A stretch of DNA of 22,538 bases from CAZLNO01 sp964561005 (GCA_964561005.1 CAZLNO010000067.1:1-22538), one strand, 5' to 3'; shown: positions 1-8,611, counted from the first letter of the stretch. Notes: generated by a model from the sequence alone, not told the origin. Translations and numbers: made by a program.

Positions 1-2607
1 ATGGGCGATTTCTACGAGCTGTTCTTCGACGACGCCCAAAAGGCCGCCGAGGCGCTGGACATCACGCTGACCAGGCGCGGCCAGCACCAGGGCGAGGACA
101 TCCCGATGGCCGGGGTGCCGGTGCACGCCGCCGAGTCCTACCTGGCGCGGCTGATCCGCGCCGGCTTCAAGGTGGCGATCTGCGAGCAGATGGAGGACCC
201 GGCCGCCGCGAAGAAGCGCGGCCACAAGGCCGTCGTCCGGCGCGAGGTGGTGCGTATCGTCACGCCGGGGACGCTGACCGAGGACGAACTGCTGGACAGC
301 CGGGCGCACAACTACCTGGCCGCGCTCGCGGAGGCCGGCGGCGCGCTGGGCCTGGCGTGGGTGGACGTCTCGACCGGCGACTTCCAGGTGCAGGACACCG
401 ACGACGCCGGCCTCGCCGCCGTGCTGGCGCGGCTCTCGCCCGGCGAGATCCTGGTGCCGGAGCGCCTGCTCCAGCGCGCGGCGCTTTGGGAGACCTTCCA
501 GCAGTGGAAGACGGCGCTGTCGCCGCTGCCCACTGCGCGCTTCGACAGCGTCAACGCGCAGAAGCGCCTGCGCGAGGTCTATGCCGTGCAGGCGCTGGAC
601 GCCTTCGGCGCCTTCTCGCGCGCCGAGCTGGCGGCCTGCGGCGCGCTGGTGGACTATGTGGCGCTGACCCAGAAGGGCAGCCTGCCGCACCTGCGCCCGC
701 CGCGCCGGCTGGGCCGCGAGGCGGTGATGGCGATCGACGCCGCCACCCGCCGCAACCTGGAATTGACGGAGGCCCTGGCCGGCGGGCGCCAGGGCTCGCT
801 GCTGCACACCATCGACCGCACGGTGACCGGCGCCGGGGCGCGGCTGCTGGCGCAGCGGCTGGCCGCGCCGCTGACCGACCCGGCGGCGATCGCGGCGCGG
901 CTGGACGCGGTCGGCTACCTGATCGAGGACGAGAGCCTGCGCGAGGAGCTGCGCCAGCGCCTGCGCCGCTGTCCCGACGCGGCGCGCGCGCTGTCCCGGC
1001 TGACCGTCGGGCGCGGCGGGCCGCGCGACCTGGCGGCGCTGCGCGACGGCCTGGCGCAAGCGGGGGCGCTGAAGGCGCTGCTGCTGGGCGCGGCCACGCC
1101 CGAGGCCGGGCCGCTGCCGGCGGAGCTGCGCCAGGCGGCCGAGGCGCTGGGCGAGCACGGCTCGCCGGTCGACCGCCTGACCCGCGCGCTGGCCCCGGAC
1201 CTGCCCGCGCAGGCGCGCGACGGCGGCTTCATCGCCGCCGGCTACGCGCCGGAACTGGACGAGCAGCGCGAGCTGCGCGACGAGAGCCGCCGCCTGATCG
1301 CCAACCTCCAGGCCCGCTACGCCCAGGAAACCGGCATCGCGGGGCTGAAGATCCGGCACAACAACGTGCTGGGCTACTACGTCGAGGCGACGCCGAGGCA
1401 GGCCGAGACCCTGCCCGCCGACGGCCCCTTCATCCACCGCCAGACCCTGGCCAGCGCGGTGCGCTACACCACCACCGAGCTGGCCGAGCTGGAGCGGCGC
1501 ATCGCCGCCGCCGGCGACAAGGCGCTGGCGCTGGAGCAGCACCTCTTCCAGGACCTGGTGGGCGAGGTGACGGCGCGCGCCGATGAGATCGCCCGCGCCG
1601 CGGGCGCGCTGGCCGAGCTGGACGTGGCCGGGGGACTGGCCGAGCTGGCGGCGGCGGAGGGCTGGTGCCGGCCGCAGGTCGAGGACTCCACCGCCTTCGA
1701 GGTGCGCCAGGGCCGCCATCCCGTGGTCGAGGCGGCGCTGCGCCGGCAGGACGAGGGGCCCTTCGTCGCCAACGACTGCGTGCTGGACGGCGGGCGCGAG
1801 GACGCCGGCCGGATCTGGCTGATCACCGGCCCCAACATGGCCGGCAAGTCCACCTTCCTGCGCCAGAACGCGCTGATCGCGGTGCTGGCGCAGATGGGCG
1901 GCTTCGTGCCGGCCGAAGCGGCCACCATCGGCGTGGTCGACCGCCTGTTCTCCCGCGTCGGGGCGGCGGACGACCTGGCGCGCGGGCGCTCGACGTTCAT
2001 GGTGGAGATGGTGGAGGCGGCGGCCATCCTGAACCAGGCGGGGCCGCGCTCGCTGGTCATCCTGGACGAGATCGGCCGGGGCACGGCGACCTTCGACGGG
2101 CTGTCGATCGCCTGGGCCTGCGTCGAGCACCTGCACGAGAGCAACCGCTGCCGGGCGCTCTTCGCCACGCACTACCACGAGCTGACCCGCCTGGCCGCGC
2201 GGCTGCCGGCGCTGTCCTGCCACACCATGCGGGTCAAGGAATGGCAGGGCGAGGTGGTCTTCCTGCACGAGGTGACCCACGGCGCCGCCGACCGCTCCTA
2301 CGGCATCCATGTCGCCAAGCTGGCCGGCCTGCCGCCGGCGGCGGTGCGGCGCGCCGAGGAGGTGCTGGACCTGCTGGAGCAGGGCGACCAGGGCAGCAGC
2401 CTGAACCGCCTGGCCGACGACCTCCCGCTGTTCGCCGCCGCCGCGCCGCCCCGGCCGGCGCCGGCACCATCCGCCGAGGCGTCCGCCCCGGCTCAAAAGG
2501 AAAGCGAGGCCGAGCGCCGCCTGCGCGCGGTCAACCCCGACGAGCTGACGCCGAAGCAGGCCCTCGAACTGCTCTACGAGCTGAAGGCCGACCTCCCGGA
2601 CTTTTAG
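1..2607 (+). CDS. mutS: DNA mismatch repair protein MutS (5'-truncated by window edge)
   Basis: MutS recognises mismatches and small loops in DNA and recruits MutL to start repair. The first visible residues, MGDFYELFFDDA, match the mismatch-reading motif of the N-terminal domain (F36-Y-E38 in E. coli, here F4-Y-E6). About 30 or more N-terminal codons therefore lie before base 1, and this ATG is probably internal. The connector, lever and clamp regions follow. The ATPase domain has Walker A GPNMAGKST at about residues 610-618, the STFMVEM signature loop, Walker B VILDEIGRGT near residue 690 and the ATHYHEL switch. The C-terminus, with an Ala/Pro-rich linker and a helix pair ending LLYELKADLPDF, is typical of the family. 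The stop codon overlaps by 4 bp the stop of the convergent binding-protein gene, so no separate terminator fits between them. Identity is near certain; only the start is missing. Confidence 0.97.
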   Translation: MGDFYELFFDDAQKAAEALDITLTRRGQHQGEDIPMAGVPVHAAESYLARLIRAGFKVAICEQMEDPAAAKKRGHKAVVRREVVRIVTPGTLTEDELLDSRAHNYLAALAEAGGALGLAWVDVSTGDFQVQDTDDAGLAAVLARLSPGEILVPERLLQRAALWETFQQWKTALSPLPTARFDSVNAQKRLREVYAVQALDAFGAFSRAELAACGALVDYVALTQKGSLPHLRPPRRLGREAVMAIDAATRRNLELTEALAGGRQGSLLHTIDRTVTGAGARLLAQRLAAPLTDPAAIAARLDAVGYLIEDESLREELRQRLRRCPDAARALSRLTVGRGGPRDLAALRDGLAQAGALKALLLGAATPEAGPLPAELRQAAEALGEHGSPVDRLTRALAPDLPAQARDGGFIAAGYAPELDEQRELRDESRRLIANLQARYAQETGIAGLKIRHNNVLGYYVEATPRQAETLPADGPFIHRQTLASAVRYTTTELAELERRIAAAGDKALALEQHLFQDLVGEVTARADEIARAAGALAELDVAGGLAELAAAEGWCRPQVEDSTAFEVRQGRHPVVEAALRRQDEGPFVANDCVLDGGREDAGRIWLITGPNMAGKSTFLRQNALIAVLAQMGGFVPAEAATIGVVDRLFSRVGAADDLARGRSTFMVEMVEAAAILNQAGPRSLVILDEIGRGTATFDGLSIAWACVEHLHESNRCRALFATHYHELTRLAARLPALSCHTMRVKEWQGEVVFLHEVTHGAADRSYGIHVAKLAGLPPAAVRRAEEVLDLLEQGDQGSSLNRLADDLPLFAAAAPPRPAPAPSAEASAPAQKESEAERRLRAVNPDELTPKQALELLYELKADLPDF

Positions 2608-4436
2608 GGCCCCCTTCGGATCGGCGCGGCCAGCAGCCAGCCGGCCCAGACCATGAAGGCCACCGCGGCGACGATCAGGCTCGTCTCGATCCAGGCCGCG
2701 CCGGGCCGGTCGCGGCGGGCCAACACGGTGTCGCGGTCGCGGAAGGACGGCAGCACGGGGTCCGGCAGCTCCGGGCTTTCCGTGGCCGCGGCCAGGGCCT
2801 CCGCCTCGCGCAGCGGCAGCGGCAGGCTGCGCGTCGCCACCGCCGAGGCCGGCCCGCCGTGCACCGGACCGGCGCGGCTGTCCGGCGCCGGGCCCGCCAG
2901 CAGCACCTGCATGGAAAAGGTGTCCAGCGGCCCCTCCTGCCCCGGCAGCGGCGCCCGCTTCAGCCGGAGCTCGTTCAGGAAGAACGGCGGCGAGACCAGG
3001 CGGTCCACGAAGTCCAGCGCCACGATCCCGCTGTCCGGCGCCAGGCCCTGCAGCACCTCGCGGCTGCGGCTGTCGAGCAGCACGATGGCGGCGTCCAGTT
3101 CGCCCTCGCGCAGGCCGGCGAGCAGCATCTCGGCGGTGCCGCGCGTGGCCGGGGTGCGCCCGGTCAGCGCCAGCATGCGCGCCCCGACGTGGCCGGCGGC
3201 GGTCCAGCTCGGCGGGATGCCCACGCTGCCGTCCAGCGCACTGGTCGCGCCGCGCCGGTCCGCGCGGGTCAGCAGCAGGAAATCGAGTCGGCCCACCACG
3301 GCGATCGCCTCGCCGCGCGGGTCGCGGCCCTGGAAGCCGCCCGCCCAGGTGATGTCGAAGAAGTCCGAAGTGTAAACCAGGGCCAGCTCCGCCCGGCCGC
3401 TCTCCAGCGCCGCCATCGGGCTGCCGACCGCCACCAGCTCCAGCGGCCGGTCGGGGAAGGCGCGGCGCACGGTGAACACCGCCTTGCCGCCCAGGTCGCC
3501 CGGCGATTCGCTGCCGGCGAAGGCGATCACCATCTCCGGCCGGCGCACCGTCGGCGTCTCGGCGTCGATGACGCCCTCGGCCACCAGCAGGCGCCGGGCC
3601 ATCAGCTCCGGGCTGCGGCCCTGCACCACGATCTCGTCCATCGGCGGCCAGACCTCCTCCGGCGCCAGGGCGCCGAACAGCGGCTGCAGCGCCCGCTCGA
3701 CGAAGGCCCGGTCGCCGGCGTCCAGGCGCCCCGTCGCCAGGGTCGCCTCGTAGGCCGGGTAGAAGTTCAGCGGATCGGCCAGCGCCTTGATCGAGCGGCC
3801 CTCGGGCACCAGCGGCATGCGGATCACGACGACGTCGACCCGGCCGTCGAACAGGGCCGCCAGGCGCTCGGCCGGGTCGGCGATTTCCCGCACGCGCTCG
3901 GACGCGATTTCCAGGCCATAGCGCCGGGCCAGGGCGAACAGGCCGTCGCCGGGCTGGCGCGCGTAGCCGGGCGGCACGGCGAAGCGCGCCGCGCCGCCGG
4001 CCAGGTCCTCGATGCTGTCCGGGCCGGCGGCCACCGGTGCTTCCGCGACGCGGGTCAGCAGGCGGTAGGGAGCCTGGAAGCCGAAGCCCGGCGTCATGCC
4101 GAGGTCGAAGCGGGACAGCGCCGCGCGCACGGCCGAAAGCTCGCCCGATTCGATGGCCCGCGAGCGGAAGAACGCCCGCGCGGAGCCGGAATAGGTCGGC
4201 AGCAGGTCGAGGTCGCCGGCCTGCAACGCCCGGCCGCAGGCCAGCAGGTCGGGACAGGCCGCGACCACCGTCCGCGCCCCGGCCTGGCGCAGCGTCTCGG
4301 CCACCACGTGCGCCATCAGGGCGCCGTCGGGCTGCCCCGCCGGGTAGCCGATGCGGAAGGCCGGGCGCGGCGCGCAGCCGGCGGCCAACAGCACGAGGCC
4401 CAGCACCGCCAGGATGGTTGCCGCGCGCCGCCTCAT
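2604..4436 (-). CDS. Membrane-anchored solute-binding lipoprotein (TAXI/OpuAC-like), BCCT partner
   Basis: This is a 610-residue protein. The start at 4436 is chosen because its ATG overlaps the BCCT stop (ATGA), GAGGA lies 6 nt upstream, and a lipoprotein signal follows at once: MRRR, a hydrophobic stretch, then LLAAGC with the lipid Cys at residue 21. Residues about 25-290 look like a periplasmic binding domain; DLDLLPTYSGSA resembles the E/D-Y-x-G-T/S-A motif of glycine betaine-binding OpuAC/ProX proteins. Residues about 290-530 form a second binding-type unit with TAXI-like segments such as GLREGELDAAIVL. The last 26 residues hold one membrane helix and a basic end. I infer a double binding domain held at the periplasmic face by an N-terminal lipid and/or a C-terminal helix. 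Family assignment is tentative, but the gene is convincing. Translational coupling to the transporter suggests joint function. The in-frame extension to 4619 has no support. Confidence 0.72.
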   Translation of the reverse strand: MRRRAATILAVLGLVLLAAGCAPRPAFRIGYPAGQPDGALMAHVVAETLRQAGARTVVAACPDLLACGRALQAGDLDLLPTYSGSARAFFRSRAIESGELSAVRAALSRFDLGMTPGFGFQAPYRLLTRVAEAPVAAGPDSIEDLAGGAARFAVPPGYARQPGDGLFALARRYGLEIASERVREIADPAERLAALFDGRVDVVVIRMPLVPEGRSIKALADPLNFYPAYEATLATGRLDAGDRAFVERALQPLFGALAPEEVWPPMDEIVVQGRSPELMARRLLVAEGVIDAETPTVRRPEMVIAFAGSESPGDLGGKAVFTVRRAFPDRPLELVAVGSPMAALESGRAELALVYTSDFFDITWAGGFQGRDPRGEAIAVVGRLDFLLLTRADRRGATSALDGSVGIPPSWTAAGHVGARMLALTGRTPATRGTAEMLLAGLREGELDAAIVLLDSRSREVLQGLAPDSGIVALDFVDRLVSPPFFLNELRLKRAPLPGQEGPLDTFSMQVLLAGPAPDSRAGPVHGGPASAVATRSLPLPLREAEALAAATESPELPDPVLPSFRDRDTVLARRDRPGAAWIETSLIVAAVAFMVWAGWLLAAPIRRGP

Positions 4437-5971
4437 TGCAGGTCCTCGAACATCGTGGCCGTCTGGCGGTCGCGGCGCAGGGCGCGCAGCAGCGCGACGA
4501 CCTGCAGCACGATGATCGCGGCGAAGGGCAGCGCCCCCAGCACCGACAGCGCCCGTACCGCCTGGATGTCCCCGGCCACGATCATCGCCGCGCCCAGCGC
4601 GCCCAGCACCAGCCCCCACGCCAGCTTGCTATGCCACGCCGGCGTGCCGCCCGCCCCCGACAGCATGCCCAGCACATAGGCCGCGCTGACCACGCTGGTC
4701 ACCAGGAAGACGAAGGCCAGCAGCATGGCCACGGCATTCAGCACGCCGGCAAAGGGCAGCCGCTCCAGAAGCGTGAACAGTGCGATGGAGACGTCGTGGC
4801 GCACCATCGCCACCACGCCGCCCAGGCCCTGGACCTCCTCGTACAGGCCGAAGCCGCCGAACACCGCGAACCAGAAGATCGAGAACACCGAGGGCACCAG
4901 GATCACGCCCACCACGAACTGGCGGATCGTGCGCCCGCGGCTGATCCGGGCGATGAACACGCCGACGAAGGGCGCCCAGGCGATCCACCAGAAGAAGTAG
5001 GTCAGCGTCCAGCCCTGGAACCAGCTCGCCACCTCCTGGTCCTGGAAGGTGAAGAGCTGGAAGGACATGCGTAGCAACTCGGTCAGGTAGTCGCCGAAGG
5101 CGGTGACGAAGGTGCGCATCAGGAAGGCCGTCGGCCCCGCCGGCAGCAGGACCGCCATCACCGCCAGCGCCAGCAGCATGTTGGCGTTCGACAGCCACTT
5201 CACGCCCTTGTCCAGCGGCATCACCAGCGGCAGGCAGTAGCAGGCCACCAGCGCCAGCAGGATGGCGGCGGACACGCGCAGCGAGTCCGGGTCGTACTGC
5301 AGCAGCACGAACAGCCCGCGCTGAAGCTGGAACACCCCCATGGCGATCGACCCGGCCACCCCGAGCGCGATGGCGATCACCGCGGTGACGTTGGCCAGAT
5401 AGGCCGTCGGCGCCACCCAGCGCCCGCGCAGCTCGGCCCGCAGCGCCGCGCCCGGCTGGTAGCCGCTGCCCCGGCGGAAGGCGAAGTAGGCCAGCGCCAG
5501 CGCGACCAGACCATAGATCGCCCAGGCGTGGAATCCCCAGTGGAACAGCGTCACCGTCAGTGCGTGCCGCGCCGCCGCCCGCGAGCCGGGTTCGACGCCG
5601 GGAGCGCCGTCGTAGTGCAGCACGGGCTCGGCCACGCCCCAGAACAGCAGACCCACCCCCATGCCGGCGGCGAACAGCATCGACAGCCAGGAGGGCAGGG
5701 AGAATTCCGGCGTCTCGTGGGCGCGGCCCAGCTTCACCTGCGCGTAGGGCCCCAGCGCCAGCCAGCCGGCCAGCACCAGCAGGCCCGAGACCATCAGCAT
5801 GTACAGCCAGTCCAGCGCCCGGAAGGCGACCCCGGTCACCGTCCCCGCCCAGTCGGCCAATCCCGGCGGGTCGAGCAGCCCCCAGGCCGCGAAGGCGGCG
5901 CAGGCGGGCAGCGCCACCAGCAGCGTGGCGGCGCGGGTCAGCAGTGGGCGGAGAGAGGCGAGCCGCGTCAT
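4433..5971 (-). CDS. BCCT-family betaine/choline/carnitine-type transporter
   Basis: This is a 512-residue inner-membrane carrier of the LeuT fold with about 12 hydrophobic helices. The family signature is clear: the unwound helix GMGVGLLFWGVAEP at 103-116, the aromatic helix HWGFHAWAIY at 144-153, and WTLTYFFWWIAW followed by PFVGVFIARISRGRTIR at 321-350. The aromatic-box tryptophans (W145, W150, W328, W329, W332) are kept. Positions matching the BetP Na2 site (A101, M104, T425, S426) are also kept, which favours sodium-coupled uptake of a quaternary amine such as betaine. This rests on motif alignment by eye. The usual TSADSA motif reads TSVVSA at 425-430, so the exact substrate is uncertain. 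The N- and C-termini are short, without the long osmosensing tail of BetP. The gene is first in a two-gene unit with the binding lipoprotein. No strong ribosome site precedes the ATG. Confidence 0.93.
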   Translation of the reverse strand: MTRLASLRPLLTRAATLLVALPACAAFAAWGLLDPPGLADWAGTVTGVAFRALDWLYMLMVSGLLVLAGWLALGPYAQVKLGRAHETPEFSLPSWLSMLFAAGMGVGLLFWGVAEPVLHYDGAPGVEPGSRAAARHALTVTLFHWGFHAWAIYGLVALALAYFAFRRGSGYQPGAALRAELRGRWVAPTAYLANVTAVIAIALGVAGSIAMGVFQLQRGLFVLLQYDPDSLRVSAAILLALVACYCLPLVMPLDKGVKWLSNANMLLALAVMAVLLPAGPTAFLMRTFVTAFGDYLTELLRMSFQLFTFQDQEVASWFQGWTLTYFFWWIAWAPFVGVFIARISRGRTIRQFVVGVILVPSVFSIFWFAVFGGFGLYEEVQGLGGVVAMVRHDVSIALFTLLERLPFAGVLNAVAMLLAFVFLVTSVVSAAYVLGMLSGAGGTPAWHSKLAWGLVLGALGAAMIVAGDIQAVRALSVLGALPFAAIIVLQVVALLRALRRDRQTATMFEDLQ

Positions 5972-6028
5972 GATGCCGTCACGCGAACCGTCCGCGCAGC
6001 TCGGGCCGATTCGACTGTCCGTCGCGCG

Positions 6029-6044
6029 GTAACGGTAAATTAAC
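6029..6044 (+). promoter_or_regulatory. AT-rich CtrA-like box in divergent promoter region
   Basis: The sequence reads GTAA, seven bases, TTAAC, one mismatch from the alphaproteobacterial CtrA consensus TTAA-N7-TTAAC. It overlaps a near-palindrome, GGTAAATTAACC (10 of 12 bases symmetric). This is an isolated AT-rich patch in very GC-rich DNA between the divergent BCCT and hydrolase genes, so a regulator site is plausible. CtrA itself is a guess. Confidence 0.35.
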
Positions 6045-6159
6045 CATCATTCGCTCCGTCGGAGGCGCTTTGCTAGACTCGAACGTGTAATCGGGCCGGC
6101 GAACAGCGCGAGGGGGACATGCCGCCCGCCGGGACCGGAATCAAGCCAGAGATACCGAC

Positions 6160-6165
6160 GGAAGG
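6160..6165 (+). promoter_or_regulatory. Ribosome binding site deciding the hydrolase start
   Basis: GGAAGG lies 9 nt before the ATG at 6175 and fixes that start. A second purine-rich stretch, GAGGGGG, at about 6110-6116 precedes another ATG at 6119, which opens an overlapping 36-codon frame. Confidence 0.6.
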
Positions 6166-6174
6166 TCTTCACAG

Positions 6175-8361
6175 ATGCGAGTCGATTTCAAGAACCCGCC
6201 TGCCGCCGCCACGCTGGTCGCGGCGATGATGGCGCTTTCGACGGCCGGGGTCGAGGCCGGCAACGGCAAGGGGCCGCCCGCCGGCAAGGGGCCGGGCGCG
6301 GCTCAGGGGCAGGCGAACGTGCAGTCCATCGTCGACGGCGAGGTCCTGCGCACCGAGTACGGCCCGGACAACGACCTGCTCACCGCCGGCCTCGGCGTCG
6401 CGGGGCTCGAGCAGGGCGCGCCGGCGCCCGCGATCTCCGACCCGCCGACGGCCGCGGAGTTGCGTCGCCTGGCGATCTTCAACAACTATCAGGCGCTGGT
6501 CGACAGCACGCCGGACGGCGGCTTCGGCCGGCTGTTCGGGCCCAACGTGGCGCCGGATGGCACGCTCCTGGAAGATCCGCGGGTTCCCGGCGTGGAGTAC
6601 CTGGCCTATGCCGGCAAGCGCTCGACGCCGGAGCGGGTGACCATGATGGTGCAGATCCCGGAAAGCTTCGACCCCGCCGCGCCCTGCGTCGTCACCGGCG
6701 CCTCCTCGGGCTCGCGCGGGGTCTACGGCGCCATCGGCACCAGCGGCGAGTGGGGCCTGCGGCGCGGCTGCGCGGTCGCCTACACCGACAAGGGCACCGG
6801 CACCGGCGCGCACGACCTGCAGGACGACACCGTCAGCCTCATTACCGGCGAGCGCGTCGACGCCGGGGAGGCCGGCCGCGACTCCAACTTCACGGTGAAG
6901 CTCGGCCAGGGCGCGCGCGAGCGCTTCAACGCGGAAAGCCCGCACCGCTTCGCCTTCAAGCACGCGCATTCCCGCACCAATCCCGAGGCGCGCTGGGGCC
7001 TGCACGTGCTGCAGTCCATCGAGTTCGCCTTCTGGGCGCTGAACCAGGAGTTTCCGGACGCCGGCATCCAGCCCGACAACACCATCGTCATCGCCTCCAG
7101 CGTCTCCAACGGCGCCGGCGCGGCGATCCTGGCGGCGGAGCAGGACCGCAAGGGCCTGATCGACGGCGTGGCGGTCTCGGAGCCCAACGTGAACCCGGAG
7201 CCGGGCGGCGACTTCGCCATCCAGCAGGGCGCCCAGGACCCCTTTTTCGAGCACAGCAAGAGCCTGCTGGACTACACCACGCTGCTGAACGTCTACCAGC
7301 CCTGCGCCAGCCTGGCGAACCCGGCGGCGCCGTTCAACCTGCTGGCGCTGGTGGGGGACACGATCCAGGAAAACCGCTGCGCCGCGCTGCACGAACTGGG
7401 CCTTCTCCAGGCCGACACCCTGGCGGCGCAGGCCGCGGAGGCGCAGCAGGTCATCAACGACTTCGGCTTCCTGGAGGCGCAGAACATCGTCCAGCCCTCG
7501 CACTACGCCGTCTTCGTGCCGCAGGCGATCGCGGTGACCTACGCCAACGCCTACGCCCAGGCACGCTTCGACGAGCGGCTGTGCGGCTACAGCTTCGGCG
7601 CCACCCAGGGCAGTCAATTCCTCCCGGATGTCGATAATCCGGAGACCGGCGAGCCGATCGCGCTGGATGCGGCGACGGAGGCGGTCCTCTTCGGCACCTC
7701 GAACGGCATTCCGCCCACCGGCGGGGTCAACCTGATCAACGAGGACGCGCAGGACGGACCGCGCGAGACGCGGGCCTCCAAGGACCCGGTCACCGGTCTG
7801 CGCGACCATAACCTGGCCGGCGCGCTGTGCACCCGTGGCCTGGCCACCGGACTGGACCCGGTGACCGGACAGCCGCTCAAGGGGCGCCTGCGCCGACATG
7901 CCGAGAAGATCGCGGAGAACATCGCCGACATCCGCGCGAGCGGCGACCTGCTGGGCAAGCCGGCGATCGTCGTGACCGGGCGCTCCGACGCGATCATTCC
8001 GCCCAACCACGGCTCGCGCGCCTACTTCGGGCTGAACAAGTCGACCCAGGGGTCTTCCAGCAAGCTGCGCTACGTCGAGGTGGTGAACGCCCAGCACCTG
8101 GATACCTTCAATGCCGACCCCGGCTTCGCCAGCCGCTTCGTGCCGCTGCACCACTACTTCCTCGAAGGCCTCGACCGGATGTTCGCCCACCTGAAGGACG
8201 GCGAACCGCTGCCGCCCAGTCAGGTCGTGCGCGGCGTGCCGCGCGGCACGGAGAACGGCGAGGTGCCGCCGCTGGAGCAGGCGAACCTGCCGGCGATCCA
8301 GGCCAGCCCGGGCGCGGACGCCATCGTCTTCGACGGCAGTATCGTCCGCATCCCGGAGTGA
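6175..8361 (+). CDS. Exported D-(-)-3-hydroxybutyrate oligomer hydrolase
   Basis: This 728-residue serine hydrolase cleaves soluble 3-hydroxybutyrate oligomers, the products of PHB depolymerases, to monomer. The sequence matches the 3HB-oligomer hydrolase family (3HBOH). It has the conserved GASSGSRGVYGAIG at 175-188 and the nucleophile segment SSVSNGAGA at 308-316, where S311 in S-V-S-N-G is the likely catalytic serine. Family-like stretches such as HYFLEGLDRMFAHL lie near the end. The length is close to the roughly 700 residues usual for the family. The N-terminus (FKNPPAAATLVAAMMALSTAGVEA) looks like a modest signal peptide cleaved near residue 28 and is followed by a Gly/Lys/Pro-rich linker, so secretion or periplasmic location is likely but not certain. 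The gene stands alone between a divergent transporter and a downstream hairpin terminator. Neither phaC nor a depolymerase gene is visible nearby. Confidence 0.9.
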   Translation: MRVDFKNPPAAATLVAAMMALSTAGVEAGNGKGPPAGKGPGAAQGQANVQSIVDGEVLRTEYGPDNDLLTAGLGVAGLEQGAPAPAISDPPTAAELRRLAIFNNYQALVDSTPDGGFGRLFGPNVAPDGTLLEDPRVPGVEYLAYAGKRSTPERVTMMVQIPESFDPAAPCVVTGASSGSRGVYGAIGTSGEWGLRRGCAVAYTDKGTGTGAHDLQDDTVSLITGERVDAGEAGRDSNFTVKLGQGARERFNAESPHRFAFKHAHSRTNPEARWGLHVLQSIEFAFWALNQEFPDAGIQPDNTIVIASSVSNGAGAAILAAEQDRKGLIDGVAVSEPNVNPEPGGDFAIQQGAQDPFFEHSKSLLDYTTLLNVYQPCASLANPAAPFNLLALVGDTIQENRCAALHELGLLQADTLAAQAAEAQQVINDFGFLEAQNIVQPSHYAVFVPQAIAVTYANAYAQARFDERLCGYSFGATQGSQFLPDVDNPETGEPIALDAATEAVLFGTSNGIPPTGGVNLINEDAQDGPRETRASKDPVTGLRDHNLAGALCTRGLATGLDPVTGQPLKGRLRRHAEKIAENIADIRASGDLLGKPAIVVTGRSDAIIPPNHGSRAYFGLNKSTQGSSSKLRYVEVVNAQHLDTFNADPGFASRFVPLHHYFLEGLDRMFAHLKDGEPLPPSQVVRGVPRGTENGEVPPLEQANLPAIQASPGADAIVFDGSIVRIPE

Positions 8362-8408
8362 GGGAAGCGGCTCGGGGACAGGGTAGGGGGATTTCGCCCT
8401 GCGGTTTG

Positions 8409-8447
8409 CCGGTCGGGGTCTCCGGCCCCGACCGGAACGTTTTCGTC
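8409..8447 (+). terminator. Hairpin terminator 1A after the hydrolase (part of repeat copy A)
   Basis: A perfect 10-bp stem (8409-8418 with 8426-8435) has a TCTCCGG loop and is followed by AACGTTTTCG. It begins 47 nt after the hydrolase stop and should end that transcript. The same stem recurs at 13681-13707 on the other strand. Confidence 0.65.
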
Positions 8448-8529
8448 ACGCACATCGGTTAAACGTTCGGGGCGCGGACGGGAGCCCGCGCCCCGCGGGG
8501 GCGCGGGCAAGCTCACGCCCCCGCGGGGC
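8409..8529 (+). repeat. Composite double-hairpin intergenic repeat, copy A
   Basis: Hairpin 1A (8409-8435) and hairpin 2A (8468-8495, 10-bp stem) face each other across a spacer. The spacer begins GAACGTTTT and ends AAACGTTC, which are inverted copies of one tail. A third, 14-bp perfect inverted repeat (8490-8503 with 8516-8529) shares the CCCCG arm with hairpin 2A, so the two folds exclude each other. Copy B at 13619-13707 carries the same two 10-bp stems in opposite orientation. The arrangement resembles a REP/BIME pair or a bidirectional terminator cassette. Confidence 0.75.
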
Positions 8530-8611
8530 ACCGCCAAGATCTATCTCAACACTTGTCGGGCGACACCCCGATTGGCCGCGCGCCCTTCCTTGTGCAGCGC
8601 AACAGAGCGCC

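Noticed and set aside
2062..2100. MutS motif GRGTATFDG instead of GRGTSTFDG
   Set aside because: To my knowledge this Ser-to-Ala variant is common in alphaproteobacterial MutS and does not signal loss of function.
4437..4619. N-terminal extension of the binding lipoprotein
   Set aside because: It lies wholly within the BCCT gene and would bury the lipoprotein signal; the ATGA overlap start is better supported.
1665..4679. Plus-strand open frame of 1004 codons across the mutS end and the binding-protein gene
   Set aside because: Its translation is low-complexity Arg/Ala/Gly/Pro without motifs, and it overlaps two convincing genes. Long false frames are expected in such GC-rich DNA.
6169..8190. 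Minus-strand open frame of 673 codons opposite the hydrolase
   Set aside because: It is an antisense shadow; the plus strand carries the conserved hydrolase motifs and ribosome site.
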